From the NCBI RefSeq assembly GCF_003350345.1, contig NZ_QNVJ01000054.1, forward strand, positions 91,967 to 155,966: 64,000 nt of DNA, read 5' to 3'. How positions within the stretch are numbered: the first letter of the stretch is position 1; each line of letters begins with the position of its first letter. The notes beneath the pieces are model-generated. The model saw only the letters and a list, made by a program, of their open reading frames with translations, ran no database searches and was not told the origin of the DNA. Origin of the DNA: Alkalilacustris brevis (GTDB lineage: Bacteria > Pseudomonadota > Alphaproteobacteria > Rhodobacterales > Rhodobacteraceae). Both the position numbers and the translations under genes were made by a program. Below, in pieces: positions 1 through 8,616 of this stretch.

Positions 1-1975
1 CATCGAGGATCGCCATGGCCTCGCGCATCCGGCGCCCCGACTCGGTATCGAGATTGCCGAACTGCGAATGCGAACACAGCGCCACCTTGGGCACGACCCC
101 GAAACGCTTGGCATGACGGGCCGCGCCGATGGCTGTTTCGGCGATCTGCAGCGGTGTCGGCTCGGGGTGGACCTGGGTGTCGGCCAGGAAAAGGTTGCCT
201 TCGGATTGCAGGATCAGGCTGAGCGCGCCCACCGGGCGCAGCTTTTCGGTGGTCAGGAGTTGGGTGACATATTTCAGATGCCACAGGAACTGCCCGAAAG
301 TGCCGCAGATCAGGCTGTCGGCTTCGCCGCGATGCACCATCACGGCGCCGATGGCGGTGGTGTTGGTGCGCATGACCGCGCGGGCGATGTCGGGGGTGAC
401 GCCGCGGCGCTCCATCAACTGGTGGTAGGTCTCCCAGTAGTCGCGATAGCGCGGATCGTCCTCGGGGTTGACCAGTTCGAAATCGCGGTTCGGGCGGATC
501 GGCAGCCCCGCGCGCTCGCAGCGTGTGGCGACGACGTCGGGGCGCCCGATCAGGATCGGGACTTCGGTGGTTTCCTCGAGGATCGCATTGGCCGCGCGCA
601 GGACGCGCTCGTCCTCGCCCTCGGCAAAGACGATGCGGCGGCTGGCCTGCCGTGCGGCGTCGAATACCGGGCGCATGATCAGCGCGGTGCGGAACACGGA
701 TGCGTCCAGCTTGCTGCGATACTGTTCCAAGTTTTCGATCGGCCGGGCCGCCACGCCCGACTCCATTGCCGCCTGGGCGACGGCAGTGGCCACCACCCCC
801 ATCAGCCGCGGGTCAAACGCCTTGGGGATCAGGTAATCGGGGCCGAAGGTCATCGCCTCGCCCTGATAGGCTGCGGCGGCCTCGGCGCTGGTGGCGCTGC
901 GGGCAAGCTGGGCGATCCCGTCGATGCAGGCCAGTTGCATCGCGTCATTGATTTCGGACGCGCCGACATCGAGCGCGCCGCGAAAGATGAACGGAAAGCA
1001 CAGCACATTATTGACCTGGTTGGGAAAATCCGACCGCCCCGTGGCGATGATCGCATCGGGCGCCACGCTGCGTGCCAGGTCGGGCATGATCTCGGGCGCG
1101 GGGTTGGCCAGGGCAAAGATGATCGGCTGCGCGTTCATGCGCTTGACCATCTCGGGGGTCAGCACATTGGGCCCGGACAGGCCGAGGAACAGGTCGGCCC
1201 CGTCGATCACCTCGTCGAGGTCGCGCTTGTCGCTGGCTTGCGCATAGGCGGCCTTTTGCGGATTCATGTCGATCTCGCGGCCCTCGTGGACCAGTCCGTG
1301 AATGTCGCACAGCCAGACGTTCTCGCGCTGCACGCCCAGCTTGAGCAGCATGTTCAGGCAGGCAATGCCCGCCGCGCCGCCGCCGGTCGAGACGATCTTG
1401 ATATCCTCGAACCGCTTGCCGGCGACATGCAGCGCGTTGGTCGCCGCCGCTCCCACGACGATGGCGGTGCCGTGCTGGTCGTCGTGAAAGACGGGGATGT
1501 TCATGCGCTCGCGGCAGATGCGCTCGACGATGAAGCAGTCGGGCGCCTTGATGTCTTCCAGGTTGATGGCGCCGAAGGTGGGCTCGAGCGCGCAGATGAT
1601 CTCGGCCAATTTCTCGGGGTCGGATTCCTCCAGTTCGATGTCGAAGCAGTCGATATTGGCAAAGCGCTTGAACAGCACCGCCTTGCCTTCCATCACTGGT
1701 TTGGACGCCAGTCCGCCGATATTGCCAAGCCCCAGCACCGCCGAGCCGTTCGACACCACCCCCACAAGGTTGCCGCGCGAGGTAAAGCGCGCCGCGTTGG
1801 CGGGGTCGGCCTTGATTTCGAGGCAGGCTTCGGCAACGCCGGGGGAATAGGCCCGCGCCAGGTCGCGACCGGTGGCCAGCGGCTTGGTTGCGCGGACCTC
1901 CAGCTTGCCGGGGCGGGGAAATTCGTGATAATCGAGCGCGAGTTGTCGTGCCGTTTCCTGCCTTGCATCGCTCAT
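1..1975 (-). CDS. maeB: NADP-type malic enzyme with C-terminal phosphotransacetylase-like domain (partial, 3' end outside window)
   Basis: Oxidatively decarboxylates malate to pyruvate with NAD(P) and links the TCA cycle to pyruvate and acetyl-CoA. The frame starts at ATG 1975 (protein begins [19 protein letters not shown]) after an AAGGGGGA ribosome site and stays open to the window edge, giving 658 codons. Residues 1 to about 420 are the malic enzyme part, with [19 protein letters not shown] and the [10 protein letters not shown] nucleotide loop. From about residue 430 a phosphotransacetylase-like domain follows ([15 protein letters not shown], then [13 protein letters not shown]). This two-domain form is normal for proteobacterial MaeB of about 750 residues, so roughly 100 residues are missing. 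The fused domain is generally regarded as regulatory, not catalytic. It is divergent from the nucleoside operon. Confidence 0.93.
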   Translation of the reverse strand, partial: MSDARQETARQLALDYHEFPRPGKLEVRATKPLATGRDLARAYSPGVAEACLEIKADPANAARFTSRGNLVGVVSNGSAVLGLGNIGGLASKPVMEGKAVLFKRFANIDCFDIELEESDPEKLAEIICALEPTFGAINLEDIKAPDCFIVERICRERMNIPVFHDDQHGTAIVVGAAATNALHVAGKRFEDIKIVSTGGGAAGIACLNMLLKLGVQRENVWLCDIHGLVHEGREIDMNPQKAAYAQASDKRDLDEVIDGADLFLGLSGPNVLTPEMVKRMNAQPIIFALANPAPEIMPDLARSVAPDAIIATGRSDFPNQVNNVLCFPFIFRGALDVGASEINDAMQLACIDGIAQLARSATSAEAAAAYQGEAMTFGPDYLIPKAFDPRLMGVVATAVAQAAMESGVAARPIENLEQYRSKLDASVFRTALIMRPVFDAARQASRRIVFAEGEDERVLRAANAILEETTEVPILIGRPDVVATRCERAGLPIRPNRDFELVNPEDDPRYRDYWETYHQLMERRGVTPDIARAVMRTNTTAIGAVMVHRGEADSLICGTFGQFLWHLKYVTQLLTTEKLRPVGALSLILQSEGNLFLADTQVHPEPTPLQIAETAIGAARHAKRFGVVPKVALCSHSQFGNLDTESGRRMREAMAILD

Positions 1976-2132
1976 TTTCGTGTCCCCCTTGATCTGTCGA
2001 TCCGGTCTTAGCCCATCGCGGCATGGCGTGAAATAGCTTCGCGTGCCGGATTGGCCCCATGAGTGGCGCGCCGGCTTGAAACCGGCGATGTCACAGCGCA
2101 AGGTTGCGCTGCAACAACCGAAGGCTCGCCTC

Positions 2133-2525
2133 ATGTCGCTATTGGATGCCGCCCGCGCGGTCAGGGATCTGGCCCATGCGCCTTATTCCGGCTTTCCCGT
2201 CGGGGCGGCGCTGCGCAGCGAAAGCGGTGCAGTCTTTGTGGGCTGCAATGTCGAGAATGTCGCCTCGCCCGAGGGCACCTGTGCCGAAACCGGCGCAATC
2301 ACCGCCATGGTCGCGGCGGGACAGCGCCGGATCCTTGAGATCTGCATCATCGCCGACAGCCCTGTGCCGATCACGCCCTGCGGCGGCTGCCGCCAGCGCA
2401 TTGCCGAATTTGCCGGGCCGGACACGCCCGTTATCATGGCCACCCTGAGCGGCCAGATCGAACGGGCCACGCTGGGCGAGTTGCTGCCAGGCGCGTTCTC
2501 GCCCCGCCATCGCGGGCGCGGCTGA
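2133..2525 (+). CDS. cdd: Cytidine deaminase
   Basis: Deaminates cytidine and deoxycytidine to uridine and deoxyuridine in pyrimidine salvage. The 130-residue length fits the small homotetrameric class. Visible motifs are HAPYSGFPVGAAL near the N-terminus, TCAETGA with the zinc cysteine and catalytic glutamate, and PCGGCRQ with the other two zinc cysteines. The frame is open from 2043, but the family alignment supports the start at ATG 2133 (MSLLDAARAVRD), because the extra 30 residues have no counterpart in the family. It is the first gene of the run cdd-deoB-add-upp, with deoB starting two bases after its stop. Confidence 0.93.
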   Translation: MSLLDAARAVRDLAHAPYSGFPVGAALRSESGAVFVGCNVENVASPEGTCAETGAITAMVAAGQRRILEICIIADSPVPITPCGGCRQRIAEFAGPDTPVIMATLSGQIERATLGELLPGAFSPRHRGRG

Positions 2526-2526
2526 G

Positions 2527-3729
2527 ATGCCGCGCGCCTTCCTGGTGGTGATGGATTCGGTGGGCTGCGGCGGTGCGCCCGATGCCGTCGAATACGGCGA
2601 TGCCGGGGCCAATACGCTGGGCCATATCGCGCAGGCCTGTGCCGAGGGCCGCGCCGAAGAGGGCCGCAGCGGGCCGCTGCACATGCCCCGGCTCGATGCG
2701 CTGGGCCTCGGTGCGGCGACCGCGCTGGCCTCGGGTCTGCGGGCGCCGGGGTTAGGGGCCGTGCCGCAGGGCCTGTGGGGGGCGGCCACCGAAGTGTCGC
2801 GCGGCAAGGACACGCCCTCGGGCCATTGGGAACTGGCCGGCGCGCCAGTGCCCTGGGAATGGCACCGTTTTCCCATCACCCGCCCGGCCTTTCCCGACGA
2901 TCTGGTGGCGCGGGTCTGTGCGCTGGCGGGCACCGATGGCATCCTGGGAAATTGTCATGCGGCCGGCATTCCCATCGTGCAGGAACTGGGCGCCGAGCAT
3001 CTGCGCACCGGCTGGCCGATCTGCTACACATCCGTCGACAGTGTGTTTCAGATCGCCGCGCATGAACAGGCCTTCGGGCTGCAGCGGCTGTGGGACCTTT
3101 GCGCGGCACTGGCACCGCAACTGCACGCGATGCGGGTGGGGCGTGTCATTGCGCGGCCCTTCACCGGCACGGCTGCGACGGGCTTTGCCCGCACCCATAA
3201 CCGGCGTGATTTCGCCATGCCGCCGCCCGCACTCACGCTGTGCGATCACGTCCAGGCGGCGGGCGGGGCGGTGCATGCAGTGGGCAAGGTGGGTGACATA
3301 TTCTCGGGCCGCGGGATCGATCACCACCACAAAGGCCGCTCGGATGCCGATCTGGCCGAAACCCTGCTGCAACTGGCCGATACCGCCGAGGATGGTGCGC
3401 TGGTCTTCGCCAATTTCGTGGAGTTCGATTCGCTTTACGGCCACACCCGCGATGTGGCCGGTTATGCGCGCGCGCTGGAATGGTTCGATACCCGCGCAGG
3501 CGCCTTGATCGATGCACTGCGGCCCGGCGATCTGGCCATTTTCACCGCCGATCACGGCAATGACCCCAGTTTTCGCGGCACTGATCACACCCGCGAGCGC
3601 GTCCCGGTGCTTGCGGCGGGCGCCGGGGTGGGGCAGATCGGGCTTTGCGCTTTCACCGATGTGGGCGCCAGCGTGGCGGCGCATCTGGGCGTTGCACTGT
3701 CGGGGCCGGGAAGGAGTTTTCTGCAATGA
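2527..3729 (+). CDS. deoB: Phosphopentomutase
   Basis: Interconverts (deoxy)ribose 1-phosphate and 5-phosphate, passing the sugar of salvaged nucleosides to central metabolism. The 400 residues match the family, which belongs to the alkaline phosphatase superfamily. An N-terminal metal site is seen in VVMDSVGCGGAPDA. The phospho-accepting threonine is T96 in GKDTPSGHWELAG. The C-terminal metal motif is TADHGNDPSFRGTDHTRE. The start ATG lies directly behind the cdd stop and the end overlaps add by ATGA, so translation is coupled. No nucleoside phosphorylase gene, which would make its substrate, is present in the run. Confidence 0.95.
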   Translation: MPRAFLVVMDSVGCGGAPDAVEYGDAGANTLGHIAQACAEGRAEEGRSGPLHMPRLDALGLGAATALASGLRAPGLGAVPQGLWGAATEVSRGKDTPSGHWELAGAPVPWEWHRFPITRPAFPDDLVARVCALAGTDGILGNCHAAGIPIVQELGAEHLRTGWPICYTSVDSVFQIAAHEQAFGLQRLWDLCAALAPQLHAMRVGRVIARPFTGTAATGFARTHNRRDFAMPPPALTLCDHVQAAGGAVHAVGKVGDIFSGRGIDHHHKGRSDADLAETLLQLADTAEDGALVFANFVEFDSLYGHTRDVAGYARALEWFDTRAGALIDALRPGDLAIFTADHGNDPSFRGTDHTRERVPVLAAGAGVGQIGLCAFTDVGASVAAHLGVALSGPGRSFLQ

Positions 3730-4718
3730 TGCGCGATCTGCCCAAGGTCGAGCTTCACCTGCATCTCGAAGGTGCGGCGCCGCCCGATCTGGTCCGGCGC
3801 ATCGCTGCTGAACACCAGATCACCCTCGCGCGGGTGTTCGACGAGGCCGGACGCTATGCCTTTGACGATTTCGAAGGCTTCCTGCGGATATACGAGGCCG
3901 CCACCAGCGTGTTGCGAACCCCCGAGGATTACTATCGCCTGACCGAGGCCATGCTTGAGGCCCGCGCCGAAGATGGCGTGATCTATGCCGAATGTTTCAT
4001 CGCGCCCGATTTTTGCGGCGGCGGTGATCTGGGTGCCTGGCGCGAGTACCTTGCCGCCATCCGCGAGGCCGCCGAGAACGCCGAGCACCGCCACGGCATC
4101 ACCCTGCGCGGCATCGCCACCGCCATCCGCCATTTCGGCCCCGACAAGGCCCGGCGCGCGGCCCTTTGCGCCGCTGAAACTGCGGGCGACTGGCTGGTGG
4201 GCTTTGGCATGGGCGGCGGCGAGACGCGCGGTGCCTTGCGCGATTTCGCCTGGGGCTTCGACTGCGCGCGCGAGGCCGGGCTGGGCCTGACCGTTCATGC
4301 CGGCGAATGGGTCGGGCCGCAAAGCGTGCGCGCGGCGCTTGCTGATCTGCGCGTGGCCCGGATCGGTCATGGCGTGCGCGCCGTCGAAGACCCCGCGTTG
4401 GTGGAAACCCTGGCCGAGACGGGCACCGTGCTTGAGGTCTGCCCCGGCTCAAACATCGCGCTGGGCCTTTATCGCGACTGGGCTGCGCATCCTGTCGCGC
4501 GACTGGCCGAGGCGGGCGTTGCGATCACCCTTTCCACCGATGATCCGCCGTTCTTTCGCACAAGCCTGAGCCTTGAGTATCAGCGCCTTGCCGATGCCTT
4601 CGGCTGGGGGGCTGACCGTTTCCTTGAAATCAACCGGACGGCCGCCCGCGCGGCCTTTTGCGATGCCACCACGCGGGAGCGCATCCTGCAAAGACTGGAG
4701 ACCCCTGACCATGGATAA
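3726..4718 (+). CDS. add: Adenosine deaminase
   Basis: Hydrolytic deamination of (deoxy)adenosine to (deoxy)inosine; zinc-dependent TIM-barrel amidohydrolase. The ATG at 3726 overlaps the deoB stop (ATGA) and is preceded by GGAAGGAG, so this start is preferred over the upstream open frame. At 330 residues it has the full set of motifs: HLHLEG (H11, H13), HAGE (H191, E194) and STDDP (D272, D273). The sequence does not strictly separate adenosine from adenine deaminase, but the nucleoside-salvage context favours adenosine. Confidence 0.88.
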   Translation: MMRDLPKVELHLHLEGAAPPDLVRRIAAEHQITLARVFDEAGRYAFDDFEGFLRIYEAATSVLRTPEDYYRLTEAMLEARAEDGVIYAECFIAPDFCGGGDLGAWREYLAAIREAAENAEHRHGITLRGIATAIRHFGPDKARRAALCAAETAGDWLVGFGMGGGETRGALRDFAWGFDCAREAGLGLTVHAGEWVGPQSVRAALADLRVARIGHGVRAVEDPALVETLAETGTVLEVCPGSNIALGLYRDWAAHPVARLAEAGVAITLSTDDPPFFRTSLSLEYQRLADAFGWGADRFLEINRTAARAAFCDATTRERILQRLETPDHG

Positions 4719-5340
4719 CCTGACCGTCGTGCGCCACCCGCTGGTGCAACACAAGTTGACCCTGATGCGCGAAAAGGCGACCTCGACCGCCGTTTTCCGT
4801 CAGCTTCTGCGCGAGATCAGCAATTTGCTGGCCTATGAGATCACCCGCGAGCAGGAAATGACCACCCGCCGCATCGAAACCCCGATGTGCGAAATGGACG
4901 CGCCCGTTCTGGCGGGCCGCAAGATGGCGCTGGTGTCGATCCTGCGCGCGGGCAACGGGCTGCTCGATGGCATTCTCGAACTCATTCCCTCGGCGCGGGT
5001 CGGCTTTGTCGGGCTTTACCGCGACGAAGAGACGCTCAAGCCCGTGCAGTATTACTACAAGGTGCCGTCCGATCTGGGCGAGCGGCTGGTGATCGTGGTC
5101 GATCCCATGTTGGCCACGGGCAATTCCTCGGCGGCGGCGATCGACCTGCTGAAGCAGTCGGGCGCACGCAACATCCGCTTTCTGTGCCTTCTGGCCGCAC
5201 CCGAAGGCGTGCGCCGCATGGCCGAAGCGCACCCTGACGTGCCGGTCGTGACCGCCGCACTTGACGAAAAGCTCAACGAGCAGGGCTATATCGTTCCGGG
5301 CCTTGGGGATGCTGGCGACCGGATGTACGGCACCCGGTAG
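4711..5340 (+). CDS. upp: Uracil phosphoribosyltransferase
   Basis: Makes UMP from uracil and PRPP. The 209-residue protein is the usual length. The PRPP loop [12 protein letters not shown] (about 129-140) and the C-terminal uracil-binding stretch ([16 protein letters not shown]) are intact. It begins at ATG 4711 ([10 protein letters not shown]), overlapping the end of add by 8 bases. As last gene of the cluster it recovers the base released from uridine, the product of cdd. Confidence 0.96.
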   Translation: MDNLTVVRHPLVQHKLTLMREKATSTAVFRQLLREISNLLAYEITREQEMTTRRIETPMCEMDAPVLAGRKMALVSILRAGNGLLDGILELIPSARVGFVGLYRDEETLKPVQYYYKVPSDLGERLVIVVDPMLATGNSSAAAIDLLKQSGARNIRFLCLLAAPEGVRRMAEAHPDVPVVTAALDEKLNEQGYIVPGLGDAGDRMYGTR

Positions 5341-5438
5341 GCGCGCTGAGTTGCGGGCATTCGGGGCTGCGGCCTGACCCCTTTACTAAAGCGCGCTCAA
5401 ACGTCATGCTTTTGCCTGAATTGCCACGGGGGAAAGTG

Positions 5439-6512
5439 ATGTTCGGACGAATTTTCGGCTTCGCCGCGCTGGCGGCTGCGACGACTGCCATGGCCGCCAA
5501 TGCGCAGAGCGGGCGTGATCCTTATGTTCCGGCCGAGTTGCCGCCAAGCTCCTTCACCGGTGTGCAGTATGTTGACAGCACGGGCTGCGCCTTCATCCGT
5601 GCAGGCTTTGGCGGGCAGCTGAACTGGGTGCCGCGCTTCGACAAGGATCGCAACCCGATCTGCGGGCTTGTGCCCACCGTGCAGATGGCTGGCGCGCCCG
5701 ACGAGAGAGTAGCGCCTGTGCCGGACGAGGCGCCTGCCACCACGGCGGCGGCCGATCCCGTGCCCGCTCCTGCACCGGCCGCGCCTGCCCGGCAGCCCAC
5801 ACCGCGGGCTGCGGCTGCGCCGGCCCCCGCGCTCGAGGCTCCGGCACCTGCGCCGGCAAAGGCCGCGCCGCTTCACGTGGCCGAAGGGGCGGTTGACCAT
5901 TGCCCGAATTACGACCCGGTCGGACGCGAGCAGTCGCGCACCGGCGCCACACCCGTGCGCTGCGGGCCGCAGGCCGAGCACCCCGTTGACGGGCAGCCGA
6001 GTGTTGGCCCGGGCAGCCCCCTGCGCGTTTCGCAGGGAGTTGCGCCAAGGCCGATCCCTGAAGGCTATCGGCCCGCCTGGAACGATGACCGGCTTAACCC
6101 GCATCGCGGCCCGCGCACCGCCGCGGGGGACGCGCAGATGCGCCGCGTCTGGACCGATACCGTGCCCGCGCAGCTTGTCGAAAACCCGGCTGCCACCCGG
6201 CCCTATACGGCCAGCGTTTCTACACGCAGCCCTTCGGCCACGGTGCCGGTGCCCGAGGCGCCCGTGCGCACCGAAGCCTCGGTCCCGGGCAGTTATGTGC
6301 AGGTGGGCAGCTTCGGTGTGCCCGATAACGCGCGCGGCACGGCGGAGCGTTTCAAGGCGATGGGCTTGCCTGTGGCGACCAGACAGATGCGCGCGGGCGG
6401 CCAGACCCTTCAGGTGGTTTCCATCGGCCCGCTTGCGGCGCAGGGCGATCTGAACTCGGCACTTCAGGCTGCGCGCCAGGCGGGTTTCGCAGATGCGTTT
6501 ATCCGCCGTTAG
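5439..6512 (+). CDS. SPOR-domain cell envelope protein
   Basis: Probably an exported peptidoglycan-binding protein acting at septa or in the cell wall. The ATG at 5439 follows GGGGGAAA; an ATG at 5406 is less likely. Residues 1-20 (MFGRIFGFAALAAATTAMAA) form a signal peptide or membrane anchor. A Pro/Ala-rich linker covers about 95-145. The C-terminal 75 residues are a SPOR domain (GSYVQVGSFGVPDNA, then VVSIGPLAAQGDLN). The roughly 150-residue middle part is not recognised. SPOR domains bind denuded glycan strands; the specific role here is unknown. Confidence 0.8.
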   Translation: MFGRIFGFAALAAATTAMAANAQSGRDPYVPAELPPSSFTGVQYVDSTGCAFIRAGFGGQLNWVPRFDKDRNPICGLVPTVQMAGAPDERVAPVPDEAPATTAAADPVPAPAPAAPARQPTPRAAAAPAPALEAPAPAPAKAAPLHVAEGAVDHCPNYDPVGREQSRTGATPVRCGPQAEHPVDGQPSVGPGSPLRVSQGVAPRPIPEGYRPAWNDDRLNPHRGPRTAAGDAQMRRVWTDTVPAQLVENPAATRPYTASVSTRSPSATVPVPEAPVRTEASVPGSYVQVGSFGVPDNARGTAERFKAMGLPVATRQMRAGGQTLQVVSIGPLAAQGDLNSALQAARQAGFADAFIRR

Positions 6513-6579
6513 GGCGTTATCGGGGTTTGCGGAAGGGAAACGCCAGAAACATTTTCGCGGAATAAAGGGCCGCAGGCCC

Positions 6580-6722
6580 GCCGCGCCATCGACAGGCCGC
6601 CCCTCCGGCCTGTCGATTTGGCAGGCGCAGGCGCATTTTTTGCATGTCTTGCGGGTTTGCCGGGATAAAGCGCTCCGTTCCGCTGTCCGGATCGACAGCC
6701 CGCGGCCTTTCGATGGCGCGGC
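6580..6722. repeat. Compound inverted repeat between convergent genes, with inner 12-bp hairpin
   Basis: Outer arms 6580-6598 and 6704-6722 are inverted 19-mers with one mismatch. Inside, 6588-6599 and 6606-6617 form a perfect 12-bp stem with a 6-base loop, and 6691-6714 holds a related imperfect copy. The element sits between the SPOR gene and a convergent gene, so transcription termination in both directions is plausible. The outer symmetry is more than a simple terminator needs. Confidence 0.6.
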
Positions 6723-6780
6723 TTGGCGCACCATTTAACCGGCGGCCAAGGGGTGTGAGGCCATTCCTCCCGCCAAATGC

Positions 6781-7803
6781 TCAGCCGCCACAGACCCCTT
6801 GCAGGCTGACCCAATCTCCGTCGCTTAGCAGCGTGGGGGGGGATGCGTTGCGGTAGGGGTCGGCCTCGATCAGGCGCAGCGTGGATTCGCCTGAGGGGTC
6901 GAGCGCATAGGCAAAGGGCGTGGAGGCGACCCCCGCTGCCTCGAACCGGGCAAGCAGGGTGTCATGGTCGGGCGTGACGGTGGGGGCGGCCAGCCGTGTG
7001 CTGCCGTGTCCGCGCAGGGCGCCTTCGGGCAGATCGCCGGTGGTCAGAAGCACGACCACGGCGCGCAGACCCGCGGCCTGCAGGGCCGCTCGCAGGGGCG
7101 CATCGGTTTCGGCCTGCATCCGTGCGGCAAGGATATGCCCGGCGGCGATTTCGGGCGTGTCGTGGTTGTCGATTGCCGATTGCGCAAGCAGGATGGTGCC
7201 ACCCGGCAGGGCCAGCCCGCCCGAAAGCGCGCCTTCGCCCAGAACGGCAATGCGTGGCGCGCGCGGGCCAAGCAGCCGCTCCTGCAGCCGGTTGAGCGCG
7301 CGCAGCCCGGCGGGCGCGGCGCAGATCTCGTACCCTTCGCGCCGCAGATCGGCGAGGATGACCTGATCGATCTCCGCCCGCTTTGCCTGGGGCAGCACCG
7401 ACGAGGCATGGCGGATCACCGCGTCAGGCAGCGAAAAGGCGAAGAAGAGCAACAGGAACGCCGGTATTCCCAGTGAAAGCACCACCCGCAACCGCAGCAG
7501 CCCCTGCCGCCCCCGGCGCAGGCTGTGCTGCACGGTTTCCAGTGCCTCGATCATTGCCGGCTCGTTCAGTTCCAGCGTCTCGGCCGCGTCGATGTCAGGG
7601 CTGAACACGGCGGGTATCGTGCCGGGGTTGCGGCGGCGGACCGCTGGCAGCGACCAATGCGCCAGCGGCGTTTCGCTGCGGCTGTCGGATAGCACGAGCG
7701 AGGCCTCGCCAAGCGAAACGATGACATCGCGCCGCTGATCCCCGGGCGAGGCCCGCCAGAGGCCGGGGCATTCCAGCTTTGCGTATTTCTTGAGCGCCGT
7801 CAT
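6781..7803 (-). CDS. Membrane protein resembling M48 peptidases but without a metal site
   Basis: A 340-residue protein with one clear membrane helix at about 103-124. Behind it is a region that reads like the M48 peptidase core: LALPGGTILLAQSAI at about 197-211, then PEIAAGHILAARM at 217-229 where active members carry HEXXH after a similar ALPGG strand. No HEXXH occurs anywhere, so it cannot be a normal metalloprotease. The N-terminal 100 residues look cytoplasmic and unrelated to the family. The M48 link is an inference from pattern only; the safe call is conserved membrane protein of unknown function. Confidence 0.6.
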   Translation of the reverse strand: MTALKKYAKLECPGLWRASPGDQRRDVIVSLGEASLVLSDSRSETPLAHWSLPAVRRRNPGTIPAVFSPDIDAAETLELNEPAMIEALETVQHSLRRGRQGLLRLRVVLSLGIPAFLLLFFAFSLPDAVIRHASSVLPQAKRAEIDQVILADLRREGYEICAAPAGLRALNRLQERLLGPRAPRIAVLGEGALSGGLALPGGTILLAQSAIDNHDTPEIAAGHILAARMQAETDAPLRAALQAAGLRAVVVLLTTGDLPEGALRGHGSTRLAAPTVTPDHDTLLARFEAAGVASTPFAYALDPSGESTLRLIEADPYRNASPPTLLSDGDWVSLQGVCGG

Positions 7804-7965
7804 TGGGCGATCCGGCCCTGCCCGTTTGCCGTGAAACCGCGCCTGCCGCGGCTTTTGCCGCAGGATACCCCAGCGCGCCGCGCGTCACAATCGCTGCTTG
7901 CGTGCCTGTGCGCCGCGCGCAATGCTGATGACGACGCGCCGCGATGACCAGGGAGGGGCAGGGCG

Positions 7966-8616
7966 ATGATCATTTCGCCGGGCCGCGGGTATGTTTTCGT
8001 GCATATCCCGAAAACAGGCGGAACCGCGGTGGCGTTGGCGCTGGAGGCACGGGCGAAAGCCGATGACATCCTGATCGGCGACACGCCCAAGGCGCAGCGG
8101 CGCCGCCACCGCCTGAAAGGGGTGCGTACCGCCGGGCGCTTGTGGAAGCATTCGGCCCTGGCTGATATCGAAGGGCTGGTCACGCGCGAGGTCCTTGGCG
8201 GCATGTTCATCTTTTCTATCGTGCGCAACCCCTGGGACAGGATGGTCAGCTACTATTGCTGGCTGCGTGACCAAGGCTTCGATCACCCGGCGGTGCGGCT
8301 GGCGCAATCGTGCGATTTTCCGGCATTCCTGGCGCATCCGATGACCGGGGCCGCGCAGCGCGCCAACCCCTATGTCAGCTACCTGTGCGACGGCGCCGGG
8401 CGGGAACATTGCGACCTCTGGCTGCGGTTCGAGCACCTGCAGGACGATTTGCGCCAGGTCGAGGCCCGGCTGGGCCTGCGCCTGCCGCCGCTTGAGCGGG
8501 TCAATCAATCCAACCGCCCGCGCGATTACCGCAGCTACTACAGCGTGGCAGATGCCGAGCGGATCGCCGAGTTGTGCCAGGTGGATATCGCGCGCTTTGG
8601 GTATTCCTTCGGTTAG
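7966..8616 (+). CDS. Sulfotransferase family 2 protein
   Basis: Likely transfers sulfate from PAPS to a carbohydrate or other acceptor. The 5'-phosphosulfate loop FVHIPKTGGT lies at residues 11-20. The 3'-phosphate motif FSIVRNPWDRMVSYY lies at 83-97. These two are diagnostic of the family that includes eukaryotic heparan and chondroitin sulfotransferases. The protein is short (216 residues), has no signal peptide or membrane segment, and a GGGAGGGG ribosome site precedes the ATG. It stands alone, convergent with and overlapping fadJ by 4 bases, so the acceptor cannot be inferred. Confidence 0.82.
   Translation: MIISPGRGYVFVHIPKTGGTAVALALEARAKADDILIGDTPKAQRRRHRLKGVRTAGRLWKHSALADIEGLVTREVLGGMFIFSIVRNPWDRMVSYYCWLRDQGFDHPAVRLAQSCDFPAFLAHPMTGAAQRANPYVSYLCDGAGREHCDLWLRFEHLQDDLRQVEARLGLRLPPLERVNQSNRPRDYRSYYSVADAERIAELCQVDIARFGYSFG

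Noticed and set aside
68..2011. A 647-codon open frame on the plus strand opposite the malic enzyme gene.
   Set aside because: It mirrors a clear malic enzyme on the minus strand, has a skewed composition (His, Gly, Arg rich) and no family motif. Similar long antisense frames over other GC-rich genes (for example 5397-6734 minus, 26539-28440 minus, 28260-30296 plus, 39528-41630 plus) were rejected for the same reason.
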